Shown here piece after piece: positions 6,950-13,072 of a stretch of 13,699 nt of DNA. The position numbers and the translations under genes are program-made. Where the stretch lies: NCBI GenBank assembly GCA_038230695.1, contig JBBRMT010000122.1, positions 1-13,699 of the forward strand, in the 5' to 3' direction. How positions within the stretch are numbered: position 1 is the stretch's first letter; each line of letters begins with the position of its first letter. The notes below the pieces were generated by a model. It was not told the origin of the DNA, did no database searches, and was given only the letters and a program-made list of their open reading frames with translations. This stretch comes from QHBQ01 sp038230695. Its GTDB lineage: Bacteria > Chloroflexota > Chloroflexia > QHBQ01.

Positions 6950-7296
6950 CACTTTGCTGCCTTGATTAGCTCCGCCAGGGCAGGGTCATTCACGTCTTCC
7001 GCCTGCTTAATCTTTACGTGACGATTCGTCTTGCCAGTGCCGCGCAGCTTGTGCTGAGGGTCAGGCAGTTGCGTGCCATGTACGATGCCGAGGTTCACAT
7101 CATTCTTCTGCAGCGCTATGTACAATGGTGCGTCGGTGATCTTTCTGCCTGCGCCGTAGAAGATCATCTTGTAGCCGGGATGATAATACTCCTCAAGCCC
7201 TGGCTGGGTGGTCAGCACCAGTTCGCGCAGCCGCAGGGTTATCTCCTGCACCAGTGGGCTGTGCTGCTCGATGTATGCACGCACTTGCTCGTCCAT
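6949..7296 (-). CDS. DUF1801 domain protein (YdhG-like)
   Basis: 115 residues. An N-terminal helix (VRAYIEQHSPLVQEITLRLRE) is followed by EEYYHPGYKMIFYG, PLYIALQKNDVNLGIVHG and the closing LRGTGKTNRHVKIKQAEDV. This order and the G.GK..RH.K motif fit DUF1801, a small single-domain family with no firmly established function. An in-frame TTG at 7314 would add six residues, but AAGGA (7304-7308) lies 7 bases before the ATG at 7296, which is preferred. purH follows about 100 bases downstream on the same strand, separated by heptads and a hairpin. No convincing promoter was found upstream. Confidence 0.85.
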   Translation of the reverse strand: MDEQVRAYIEQHSPLVQEITLRLRELVLTTQPGLEEYYHPGYKMIFYGAGRKITDAPLYIALQKNDVNLGIVHGTQLPDPQHKLRGTGKTNRHVKIKQAEDVNDPALAELIKAAK

Positions 7297-7303
7297 TGCG
7301 CCA

Positions 7304-7308
7304 TCCTT
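7304..7308 (-). promoter_or_regulatory. Ribosome binding site deciding the DUF1801 start
   Basis: AAGGA on the minus strand, 7 bases before ATG 7296. It lies inside the would-be coding stretch from TTG 7314, arguing against that earlier start. Confidence 0.55.
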
Positions 7309-7322
7309 CGACAAATCAACAG

Positions 7323-7340
7323 GGCGGGTCGCTGCCCGCC
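7323..7340. repeat. GGCGGG / CCCGCC hairpin
   Basis: Stem GGCGGG (7323-7328) and CCCGCC (7335-7340) with a 6-base loop, in the ~215-base gap between the DUF1801 gene and the small membrane-protein gene. There is no T-run on either side, so an intrinsic terminator is not supported. The rest of the gap holds only the hairpin and heptads listed below and one weak coding remnant. Confidence 0.5.
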
Positions 7341-7443
7341 TCTGAGCAGGGTCAAATCCTGAATCTTGCCGCTGTATCTGTTGAGGAACTCATATATCGC
7401 CGCCTCGTCCAACCCACGCCCCCACCGCCTATGTCTTCAGCAA

Positions 7444-7463
7444 GGGCGCACATAAGTGCGCCC
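7444..7463. repeat. GGGCGCAC-ATAA-GTGCGCCC hairpin
   Basis: Perfect 8-base stem (7444-7451 with 7456-7463) and a 4-base loop. It is close in sequence to the hairpin at 462-481. Read on the minus strand, both have heptads first and the hairpin after. Confidence 0.7.
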
Positions 7464-7480
7464 CTAAGAATGTTGTTAAT

Positions 7481-7508
7481 CTACAATCTGCAATCTGCAA
7501 TCAACAAT
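7481..7508. repeat. Heptad repeat array, 4 units
   Basis: CTACAAT, CTGCAAT, CTGCAAT, CAACAAT; on the minus strand this is the ATTGCAG type also seen at 9732 and 13458. It starts 2 bases after the stop of the membrane-protein gene in transcription order. Confidence 0.75.
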
Positions 7509-7510
7509 TT

Positions 7511-7864
7511 CTACCGTGATGTCCATACCAGGTACAACATACTGGGGATTGCCACCAGCACCGAGGCGACCAGCATCCCCATAAACGAGATGGTGCGGAA
7601 GATGTCGAGGTAGACCTTCATCTGCGCGTTTCCGGTCAGGTTGGGGTAAAAGACCGCGCTGGCGATGTAATGGGGGATGACAAAGGTGAGGATCAGCACC
7701 ACCCCGGCGACCATCACCAGCACCTCCAGCGGTGGCTTCTGGATGATCTCCAGCAACTCGCCCAGCACGCGGGCAAAGCGGAACAGGGCGAACGCCAGCA
7801 GCAGCACGCCGATTTCGAGGATCAGCGCGGGCATGGTGAACCAGTCAATCACAAGACCATTCAT
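7511..7864 (-). CDS. Small three-helix membrane protein
   Basis: 117 residues with three hydrophobic segments: ~12-31 (ALILEIGVLLLAFALFRFA), ~47-67 (LEVLVMVAGVVLILTFVIP) and ~93-114 (SFMGMLVASVLVAIPSMLYLVW). The family is not recognised. The frame extends upstream to 7963, but those residues are antisense-like arginine/proline-rich coding inside the preceding gene. ATG at 7864 has GGAGG 7 bases upstream and overlaps the TGA of the lamin-tail gene (ATGA), implying translational coupling and probably joint function in the membrane. Confidence 0.8.
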   Translation of the reverse strand: MNGLVIDWFTMPALILEIGVLLLAFALFRFARVLGELLEIIQKPPLEVLVMVAGVVLILTFVIPHYIASAVFYPNLTGNAQMKVYLDIFRTISFMGMLVASVLVAIPSMLYLVWTSR

Positions 7865-8814
7865 TTGCTTGCCTCCAGGTAACGCTTGGCGATTTGGCTG
7901 AAGATGGCGATGACGTAGAAGCACAGCACCGCGCTGAGGAACAGGATGGTGAAGCCGGTCCACTTCTCGCCATCGTTCATCGCCCTGTTCTGGCTATAGG
8001 CCAGCCCCTGAATGATGGTGTAGATGACAATACCACTGGGGGCTATGAGCAAGGCTTGCCAGTATGTGCGCTGGCCGGAGAGCGCCTGAAAGCGGCGAGC
8101 GATGAACGCCGCCAGAATGAAGCCCAGCCAGAGCAGCAACCCGGCAACCCACGAGACGTAGTCGGTTGGTCTACCCAACAGATCGCTTGGGTCTTTGGCA
8201 AACGGCGACTTGCTCCCTGGCGAGGGTGGGTCATGCACGGTGAAATCGCTGGGGCTATCGGTATCCTTGCCTTCGCCAGTCCAGGTGCGCCCTATGCTCT
8301 TGGACGGGTCGGTGAGCGGGTCAATACCTGGATTCCACAGCGCGGAGTTGTAATACTTCCAACTGTTACTCGGCTGTCCCCAGTTTATCTGATCAACAAT
8401 CAGGCCCGCCGGGCTAACCAGGGAGAGCATATCTGCGCTGGGCTTCAAGGTGCCAGCATCGAGGCCGAGGTCGGCAATTACCACCCCGTTCGACAGGGTG
8501 AAACGGGCAGTCACCCCCGCCCGCGAGAACGTCACCAGCAAGTAGCCAGTAGGCGAGATGGTAACGCTGGGCAGGGGGTACTCATTCTGCGCGGTACGGA
8601 GCTTCCAACCATCGAGCAGCAACGGGATGTTGCTACGGTTGTATAGTTCCACCCATTGCGCGTTGGCATCACCGTTAACCGGCGCGTACACCTCGTTGAT
8701 TACCACCGAGGGCGAGGCCGCCGCCGCGCTGCCCGCAAACGCCAGCGCCGCTAGCAGCATCATCGCCACGCCGACACCAGTTTTAACCCATCGCATACTC
8801 AAGAGGTTCGTCAA
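7861..8814 (-). CDS. Lamin-tail-domain protein with signal peptide and C-terminal membrane helices
   Basis: 317 residues. An N-terminal signal sequence (basic start, hydrophobic 13-32, AAA-S cleavage region near 33) leads into a lamin tail domain at ~35-145: VVINEVYAPV, QWVELYNRSNIPLLLDGWKL, PTGYLLVTF, SLVSPAGLIVDQINWG. A linker with SIGRTWTGEGKDTDSPSDF (173-191), typical of such domains, follows. Three membrane helices lie at about 219-240, 252-272 and 286-306. The LTD would face outside with the C-terminus anchored. The start is TTG at 8814, supported by GGGAGGG (8820-8826) 5 bases upstream; ATG at 8796 is the alternative but lacks a binding site. It lies downstream of the PATAN gene and is coupled to the next gene. 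LTD proteins often bind surfaces or polymers; its role here is unknown. Confidence 0.85.
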   Translation of the reverse strand: MTNLLSMRWVKTGVGVAMMLLAALAFAGSAAAASPSVVINEVYAPVNGDANAQWVELYNRSNIPLLLDGWKLRTAQNEYPLPSVTISPTGYLLVTFSRAGVTARFTLSNGVVIADLGLDAGTLKPSADMLSLVSPAGLIVDQINWGQPSNSWKYYNSALWNPGIDPLTDPSKSIGRTWTGEGKDTDSPSDFTVHDPPSPGSKSPFAKDPSDLLGRPTDYVSWVAGLLLWLGFILAAFIARRFQALSGQRTYWQALLIAPSGIVIYTIIQGLAYSQNRAMNDGEKWTGFTILFLSAVLCFYVIAIFSQIAKRYLEASK

Positions 8815-8819
8815 GTTGG

Positions 8820-8826
8820 CCCTCCC
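8820..8826 (-). promoter_or_regulatory. Ribosome binding site supporting a TTG start
   Basis: GGGAGGG on the minus strand, 5 bases before TTG 8814. The ATG at 8796 has nothing comparable upstream. Confidence 0.55.
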
Positions 8827-8839
8827 TGTATTGTAGTTT

Positions 8840-8868
8840 GTAGAATGTCGCCGAATGTTTTATTCTAC
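8840..8868. promoter_or_regulatory. Inverted repeat upstream of the lamin-tail gene
   Basis: GTAGAAT (8840-8846) and ATTCTAC (8862-8868), 15 bases apart, in the 73-base gap between the PATAN and lamin-tail genes. It could be an operator or an mRNA hairpin. A TACAAT nearby on the minus strand lacks a good -35, so no promoter is claimed. Confidence 0.35.
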
Positions 8869-8887
8869 ATTACCACATTCAGCAGCA

Positions 8888-9712
8888 TCATTCAGCCCCA
8901 AAAATCAGTCGTGTCCGCGTTCGCATCTGGTCGCCGAGGGCGCGGGCGCGGCTGGGGCCGAGCAGCATCCCCACCGCACGCTCAAACTGGTTGCAGATAC
9001 CAATCGCCGCATCTAGCGGCATTGGCTGGCCGGGGTCACGGCCCTGCCGCCGGAAAGCATCATCGAGGAATACCCGCGCTGTGGCGATCTGTGGCGTAGC
9101 AATCATCGCCAGTTGGTCGTATAGGTCAGCCCCTGGCGTAGCCGGTGGTGGTGGCAGCGCTTCCTCCTCCATCACCTGCACCAGCCCCGCCAACAGCAGA
9201 TTGTAGACGATCTTGGCAGTTTTGAAGTCGCCAAAGCCGCTGCGCCGTGCGATGCTACGCACATCGTCATGACCGTTGACCAGGGTCAGCACCTTCCACT
9301 CGTCGGGGCGCAGGTTGATCTCGCGGCCACCGGCCATGGGATCGCTCATCAGGGTGATGATTATATCTAGCGAGGGGACGCGCTCACGCAGGCGCTGCCA
9401 TTCGTCCGCCCGCCGCGTCCCCTCCATGATGATGCTCTCATTGCTCTGGGTCAGGGGGATCGCGCCTTCAGCCGCTTCTGCGCCATCGGCAAAGCTGAAG
9501 CTGCCATCGTTCCAGGTAAAGAAGGTATAGATCGCATCCTGCGGCAGCATATCTGCCATCGTTGCGCTGGCGATGCGCCCATTCTTGAAGTAGATGCTAC
9601 CTTGCTCCGCGTCCGGCCCCATCAGCCTTACTGCCCCACTCTTGCGACCCAGGCTGATTAGTTGGATGATGTCGGGCAGGCTGAAATCACGTAGTGTTCC
9701 CTCCAGAGCCAT
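8888..9712 (-). CDS. PATAN / DUF4388 domain protein
   Basis: 274 residues. The N-terminal ~100 residues form a DUF4388 (PATAN) domain: MALEGTLRDFSLPDIIQLIS, GRKSGAVRL, GSIYFKNGRIASA, DAIYTFFTWNDGSFSF. A winged-helix-like segment follows at ~134-180 (LRPDEWKVLTLVNGHDDVRSIA, then KTAKIVYNLLLAGLVQ), then a proline linker (187-193) and a helical C-terminal region. PATAN domains accompany receiver, roadblock and MglA-type GTPase modules in motility and signalling. ATG at 9712 is preferred over the ATG five codons earlier because it gives the usual family N-terminus, with a GGGGG stretch upstream. It lies downstream of the MglA-like gene across a 129-base repeat-bearing gap. Confidence 0.85.
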   Translation of the reverse strand: MALEGTLRDFSLPDIIQLISLGRKSGAVRLMGPDAEQGSIYFKNGRIASATMADMLPQDAIYTFFTWNDGSFSFADGAEAAEGAIPLTQSNESIIMEGTRRADEWQRLRERVPSLDIIITLMSDPMAGGREINLRPDEWKVLTLVNGHDDVRSIARRSGFGDFKTAKIVYNLLLAGLVQVMEEEALPPPPATPGADLYDQLAMIATPQIATARVFLDDAFRRQGRDPGQPMPLDAAIGICNQFERAVGMLLGPSRARALGDQMRTRTRLIFGAE

Positions 9713-9731
9713 GCCACACACCCCCATCGGG

Positions 9732-9766
9732 ATTGCAGATTATAGATTTTAGATTGCAAATCATAG
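9732..9766. repeat. Heptad repeat array, 5 units, between mglA-like and PATAN genes
   Basis: ATTGCAG, ATTATAG, ATTTTAG, ATTGCAA, ATCATAG. GATTGCAGATT (9731-9741) is matched in inverse by AATCTGCAATC (9824-9834), an 11-base inverted repeat enclosing ~80 bases of the 129-base intergenic gap. That gap holds no gene. Confidence 0.7.
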
Positions 9767-9841
9767 CGCAGCCGAGGCGAACCTTCGATGCCCACTTCTA
9801 ACCCGACTGCGTGGCAACCTTGAAATCTGCAATCTCCTTTG

Positions 9842-10417
9842 CTAGAGTTTATTGATGACCATTTTGCTGATCGTCTTCAGCGTGTCAAACACGCCCAGGC
9901 CGCGACTCGCCACCGCTTCGAAGCGCGGCACCCGAATGGTGTTCAAATACTGGTCCATAATCTGCACTGGCAGCGCATTGTCCATGTCGCGCTTGTTGTA
10001 CTGCATCACCAGGGGAAAGTCGAGGAAACGCTTGCCCTGGGCAGTGACGTTGCGGGCCAGTTCCTGCAAGCTGCGTACATCCTCCTCCAGCTTGTGGCGC
10101 TGGCTGTCGGCCACGAACACCACCCCATCCGCCCCATTCAACACCGCCACGCGGGTGCGCTCGTAAAGCACCTGCCCCGGCACGGTGTAGAGATGAAAGA
10201 CGGTCTGGAAGCCATGCACCGAGCCGAGGTCGAGCGGTAGAAAGTCGAAGAACAGGGTACGCTCCGTCTCCGTAGCAATGGAGAGCAGTTCGCCCTTAGC
10301 CTGCTTCGGCACGGTCGCGTGGATGTATTTCAGATTGGTAGTCTTGCCACCCAAACCTGGCCCATAATACACGATCTTACAGTGTATCTCCTTGGCCGCA
10401 ACATTTATTAGCGCCAT
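9842..10417 (-). CDS. MglA-like Ras-superfamily GTPase
   Basis: 191 residues, typical length for bacterial MglA. P-loop GPGLGGKTT (19-27); the switch I region includes the threonine-rich TETERT (49-54); G3 is TVPGQ (78-82), the MglA-type form in place of DTxGQ; G4 is NKRD (141-144); G5-like is VASRG (169-173). MglA proteins are small GTPases that set cell polarity and drive gliding or pilus switching, with roadblock proteins (MglB) as activating partners. A roadblock gene lies 63 bases upstream and a PATAN gene downstream, which supports a GTPase signalling operon. GGAGAGGT precedes ATG. Filamentous Chloroflexota glide, so motility control is a reasonable but unproven role. Confidence 0.93.
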   Translation of the reverse strand: MALINVAAKEIHCKIVYYGPGLGGKTTNLKYIHATVPKQAKGELLSIATETERTLFFDFLPLDLGSVHGFQTVFHLYTVPGQVLYERTRVAVLNGADGVVFVADSQRHKLEEDVRSLQELARNVTAQGKRFLDFPLVMQYNKRDMDNALPVQIMDQYLNTIRVPRFEAVASRGLGVFDTLKTISKMVINKL

Positions 10418-10440
10418 ACCTCTCCACCACTCTTTGGAAC

Positions 10441-10468
10441 AGCAGATTATTGATTATAGATCGTAGAC
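10441..10468. repeat. Degenerate heptad array between roadblock and mglA-like genes
   Basis: AGCAGAT, TATTGAT, TATAGAT, CGTAGAC, a decayed version of the ATTGCAG-type units, in the 63-base gap between the two genes. Confidence 0.5.
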
Positions 10469-10480
10469 TGCGGTTGCGGC

Positions 10481-10975
10481 TCAGTCCTTGAACAGCAGGT
10501 CAATCGTATCCTCCATCGAGGTACGGAAGCTGCTGCTAATTACCGCGTCCTTGGCCCGCGACTGTTGACGCACCGTGTCGAGGATGCTAGTCAGCTCGTC
10601 GGTTGCCCGCTTCGCCAGCACCTTGACCAACCCGATATGAGTGCGCTTGTCGAACATCACCACCAGCATCCACTGTTCGCCGATCAGTTCGGTGAAGATG
10701 TTCTCCTTGATGCCCTGCTGGAACAGTACCCGAAAGTCCTTCTCCTTGAGCAGCCGCGCCACCTCACGGGAAGATGCAAACGTGCCTGCCAGCAGCGCAC
10801 CAAGCGCGGTGATGTCCTGCCGCGCGGTATCGCCCTGGGCGGCGACTACCTGACCGCTCTTGTCGAGCAACATCGAGTAGTTCGCGCCGGTGTCATCCAC
10901 CAGCCGCTCCAGGCAGTCTTCGATTAGTCGGGTCTCCCGCTCGGAGACGATTAGACTGGTCAATTGAGGGTCCAT
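10481..10975 (-). CDS. Roadblock/LC7 domain protein (MglB-like)
   Basis: 164 residues. The roadblock core spans about 12-125: a first helix (ETRLIEDCLERLVDDTGA), strands YSMLLDKSGQVVAAQGD, helix ITALGALLAGTFASSREVARLL, strands FRVLFQQGIKENIFTELIG and WMLVVMFDKRTHIGLVKVL, then a final helix. A ~35-residue C-terminal tail (SRAKDAVISSSFRTSMEDTIDLLF) extends past the core. It is the first gene of the GTPase operon, with AGGAG (10984-10988) 8 bases before ATG and a near-consensus promoter upstream. By family knowledge it would bind and regulate the adjacent MglA-like GTPase; the pairing is inferred from gene order. Confidence 0.9.
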   Translation of the reverse strand: MDPQLTSLIVSERETRLIEDCLERLVDDTGANYSMLLDKSGQVVAAQGDTARQDITALGALLAGTFASSREVARLLKEKDFRVLFQQGIKENIFTELIGEQWMLVVMFDKRTHIGLVKVLAKRATDELTSILDTVRQQSRAKDAVISSSFRTSMEDTIDLLFKD

Positions 10976-11069
10976 ACTTCCCGCTCCTCCCTAATGCTGC
11001 AACGTTGTCGTTGTTCTGCGCGTGAACCTGGCAAACTGTGTTTTCGAGGTAGGCGTTTGCTTTGACATA

Positions 11070-11098
11070 ATCATACATCAGCTACGCATGGTTGTCAA
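11070..11098 (-). promoter_or_regulatory. Near-consensus promoter of the roadblock-GTPase operon
   Basis: On the minus strand, a perfect TTGACA (11093-11098) and TATGAT (11070-11075) with a 17-base spacer. Transcription should start near 11063, giving a leader of about 88 bases. It lies between the purN stop (11129) and the roadblock gene, so the operon need not depend on purMN transcription. Confidence 0.8.
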
Positions 11099-11128
11099 TA
11101 TGCACTTACCATAAGCAGCCAGAATGGG

Positions 11129-11788
11129 CTATATCCGCACCATTACCCGCCGCCCCTCCACCTGAATCTGCCCCGCACACCACCAGGTTACTGCCTTTAC
11201 CAGCAGGCTATGCTCCTCGGCAAGCACCCGTGCCGCCAGGGCCGCTTCGTCGTCATCGTCCCGAACCGGCACGGCAGACTGGGCGATAATCGGGCCGCTG
11301 TCCACCGCGTCGTCAGCAGTGATAAAATGCACGCTGCAGCCGGTCAACTTTACGCCGTAGGCAAGCGCGTCGGCAACCGCGTGCAACCCGCCGCCGAAGG
11401 CAGGCAGCAGCGAGGGATGGATGTTCATCACTGGGATAGCAAGTTCTCGCAGCACAGTCGGGTCAATGATGCGGTCGAAGCCCGCTGTCACCACCAGGTC
11501 AATTCCAGACTCGTGCAAAGCTGCAGCAATGGCCTGATGCTGGGCCTGCTTGTTGGCGTAGCCTTCGCGGACAATAGTCAAGGTTGGCACGCCAGCCTGC
11601 GTGGCCCGTGCCAGGGCTGCTACTCCGGGGTGGTTGCTGATCACCAGCGCAACATCGGCCAGCCCAGCCAGTGCGCCATCCGCGCAGGCTTCGAGCAGGG
11701 CTTGCAGGTTCGACCCTCGCCCGCTTACCAGCACGCCGAGTCTCTTGAGTGCTGAGTGCTGAGTGCTGAGTGCTGAGTGACTTTGCAT
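11129..11788 (-). CDS. purN: Phosphoribosylglycinamide formyltransferase PurN
   Basis: 219 residues. It transfers a formyl group from 10-formyl-THF to GAR in purine synthesis. Family motifs are VLVSGRGSNLQAL (19-31), VISNHPG (49-55), the catalytic stretch NIHPSLLPAFGGGLH (122-136; N122 and H124) and DSGPI (163-167; D163). The ATG directly follows the purM TAA with no gap, so translation is probably coupled. Residues 3-14 (SHSALSTQHSAL) are encoded by a heptad array and do not belong to the normal PurN fold, which begins near KRLGVLVSG. A start after the repeat (GTG at the V of GVLV) would cut into the first strand, so the repeat-encoded extension is probably translated. Confidence 0.95.
   Translation of the reverse strand: MQSHSALSTQHSALKRLGVLVSGRGSNLQALLEACADGALAGLADVALVISNHPGVAALARATQAGVPTLTIVREGYANKQAQHQAIAAALHESGIDLVVTAGFDRIIDPTVLRELAIPVMNIHPSLLPAFGGGLHAVADALAYGVKLTGCSVHFITADDAVDSGPIIAQSAVPVRDDDDEAALAARVLAEEHSLLVKAVTWWCAGQIQVEGRRVMVRI
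11746..11780. repeat. Heptad repeat array, 5 units, inside the purN 5' end
   Basis: Four perfect TGAGTGC units and a fifth TGAGTGA. On the coding strand the array is open in all frames and encodes the cycling peptide SALSTQH. It starts a few bases after the purN ATG. Confidence 0.85.
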
Positions 11789-12877
11789 TTAGACAATCTC
11801 AACCTGCGGTGCATCTGCCGAGGGCCGCTGCACCACCTTGCCAATAACCCGCGCTTCGGGTAGGACGGCTTGTAGTCGTGCTGCATCGTCGGTCGTGGCG
11901 ATGATGACCATGCCGATGCCCATGTTGAACACGCGGTACATCTCCTCGCTAGCAACGCCACCACGCTGCTGAATTAGCTTGAAGATGGGCGGCACCGCCC
12001 AGGCGGCTTGCGTGAACTGCACCGCTACGCCGGGCGGCAACACCCGCGGCACATTGTCTACCAGACCGCCGCCAGTTATGTGCGCGAGCGCCTTGACCTG
12101 TGGCGCAGCAGCATCGCTGGCCGCCGCATCAAGGATGGGTCGCAATTCAGGCAGGTAGGAGCGATGCGTCGCCAGCAGCGCGTCGGCCATCGTGCCGCCC
12201 AGTTCAGGGTCATGCAGGTTCAACGTAGCGCGGGCTTGCTGCTCATCGCCATCCAACCCCAACGCCCGCCGCGCCAGCGAGTAGCCGTTGGTGTGCAGCC
12301 CGTTCGAGGGCAACCCCAGCGCCACATCGCCATCGGCCACACTCGCGCCGTTGAGGATGCGCTGCTTCTCCACCATGCCGACAATGAAACCAGCTAGATC
12401 GTAGTCGCCAATGCGGTAGAGGCCGGGCAACTCTGCTGTTTCACCGCCGACCAGGGCGCAACCAGCGGCGCGACACGCCTGGGCTAGCCCACCTACTACG
12501 GTTGCCACCTGTTCGCTATCCATCTTGCCCACCGCGATGTAGTCGAGAAAGAAGAGCGGGAACGCGCCGCATACCAGAATGTCGTTGACGCAGTGGTTGA
12601 CAATATCCTGCCCCACCGTGTCGTGACGATTCAGCAGGATTGCTAGCTTGATCTTAGTGCCGACGCTATCGGCGCTGGATACCAACACCGGCGCATCGTA
12701 GTTGCCCACCTGCTGATAAGAGGGTGCGCCTGGCTCGGCCAGCGAAAAGAAGCCGCCGAAATGTCCGATACCCGAAAGTGCGGCTGGCCCATGCGTAGTT
12801 GCCACGCTATCGCGCATCAGTTCCAACGCCCGCATCTTGGCATCAATATCCACGCCTGCCTGTTTGTAAGCTCCCAT
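11789..12877 (-). CDS. purM: Phosphoribosylformylglycinamidine cyclo-ligase PurM (AIR synthetase)
   Basis: 362 residues. It closes the imidazole ring of AIR using ATP. Motifs include YKQAGVDID (4-12), SADSVGTKIKLA, HCVNDILVCGA, FFLDYIA, GGETAELPGLY, GLPSNGLHTNGYSLAR, HITGGGLVDNVPR and FNMGIGMV, all in the usual order. The frame is open to an ATG at 12934, but those 19 residues come from an inverted G/C repeat and that ATG has no binding site. ATG at 12877 has AAGGAG (12881-12886) close upstream, with only 3 bases between, and gives the usual family start. It is followed directly by purN. No clear promoter was found in its leader; it may be transcribed from the roadblock gene upstream. Confidence 0.96.
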   Translation of the reverse strand: MGAYKQAGVDIDAKMRALELMRDSVATTHGPAALSGIGHFGGFFSLAEPGAPSYQQVGNYDAPVLVSSADSVGTKIKLAILLNRHDTVGQDIVNHCVNDILVCGAFPLFFLDYIAVGKMDSEQVATVVGGLAQACRAAGCALVGGETAELPGLYRIGDYDLAGFIVGMVEKQRILNGASVADGDVALGLPSNGLHTNGYSLARRALGLDGDEQQARATLNLHDPELGGTMADALLATHRSYLPELRPILDAAASDAAAPQVKALAHITGGGLVDNVPRVLPPGVAVQFTQAAWAVPPIFKLIQQRGGVASEEMYRVFNMGIGMVIIATTDDAARLQAVLPEARVIGKVVQRPSADAPQVEIV

Positions 12878-12880
12878 AAT

Positions 12881-12886
12881 CTCCTT
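12881..12886 (-). promoter_or_regulatory. Ribosome binding site deciding the purM start
   Basis: AAGGAG on the minus strand, 3 bases before ATG 12877. The spacing is short but comparable to the 4 bases seen at the phosphatase gene. ATG 12934 lacks any site. Confidence 0.5.
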
Positions 12887-12891
12887 CAACC

Positions 12892-13031
12892 CAACTAAGC
12901 CCCCAGCGGGGGTTGGGGGAGAATCTTGCCCCATATCTATGTCTCATTAAGCAAGATACCCTTTATGTGCTTGCGCTAGCATCAGTAGACTTCAGCATTT
13001 CTCCCCCAAACCCCCGCTGGGGGCTTAGTTG
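12892..13031. repeat. REPIN-like pair of inverted G/C-rich repeats
   Basis: Two 32/33-base arms (12892-12923 and 12999-13031) are inverse copies differing by one inserted T, separated by 75 bases. Each arm contains its own small hairpin, CCCCC-AGC-GGGGG or the complement. The spacer holds a further inverted pair (ATCTTGC / GCAAGAT). The unit lies between the second roadblock gene and purM and supplies the false N-terminal extension of purM. The layout is that of a REPIN or a small non-autonomous element. Confidence 0.7.
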
Positions 13032-13072
13032 ATTAAACTCAGGGGTGGATCATGCTTAGATAAGCGTCCTGG

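Noticed and set aside
6175..6969. 264-codon open frame on the plus strand opposite purH
   Set aside because: It is antisense to a clear purH gene; GC-rich codon bias leaves the opposite frame open and no domain is recognisable.
7322..7412. Short minus-strand coding-like stretch (LDEAAIYEFLNRYS...) from TTG 7412
   Set aside because: It looks somewhat protein-like but runs into the GGCGGG hairpin and then out of frame over the DUF1801 gene; at most a gene remnant, too short to support.
7865..7963. N-terminal extension of the small membrane protein
   Set aside because: It overlaps the lamin-tail gene in another frame, has biased R/H/P/Q composition, and GGAGG directs ATG 7864.
7894..8646. 250-codon open frame on the plus strand opposite the lamin-tail gene
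   Set aside because: It is antisense to a gene with signal peptide, domain and membrane segments; composition is that of a shadow frame.
12878..12934. N-terminal extension of purM from ATG 12934
   Set aside because: It is encoded by one arm of the inverted repeat, has no ribosome site, and the family start fits ATG 12877.
12878..13072. Promoter for purM within its leader
   Set aside because: TTGCTT and TAGATA-like words exist on the minus strand but not at workable spacing.
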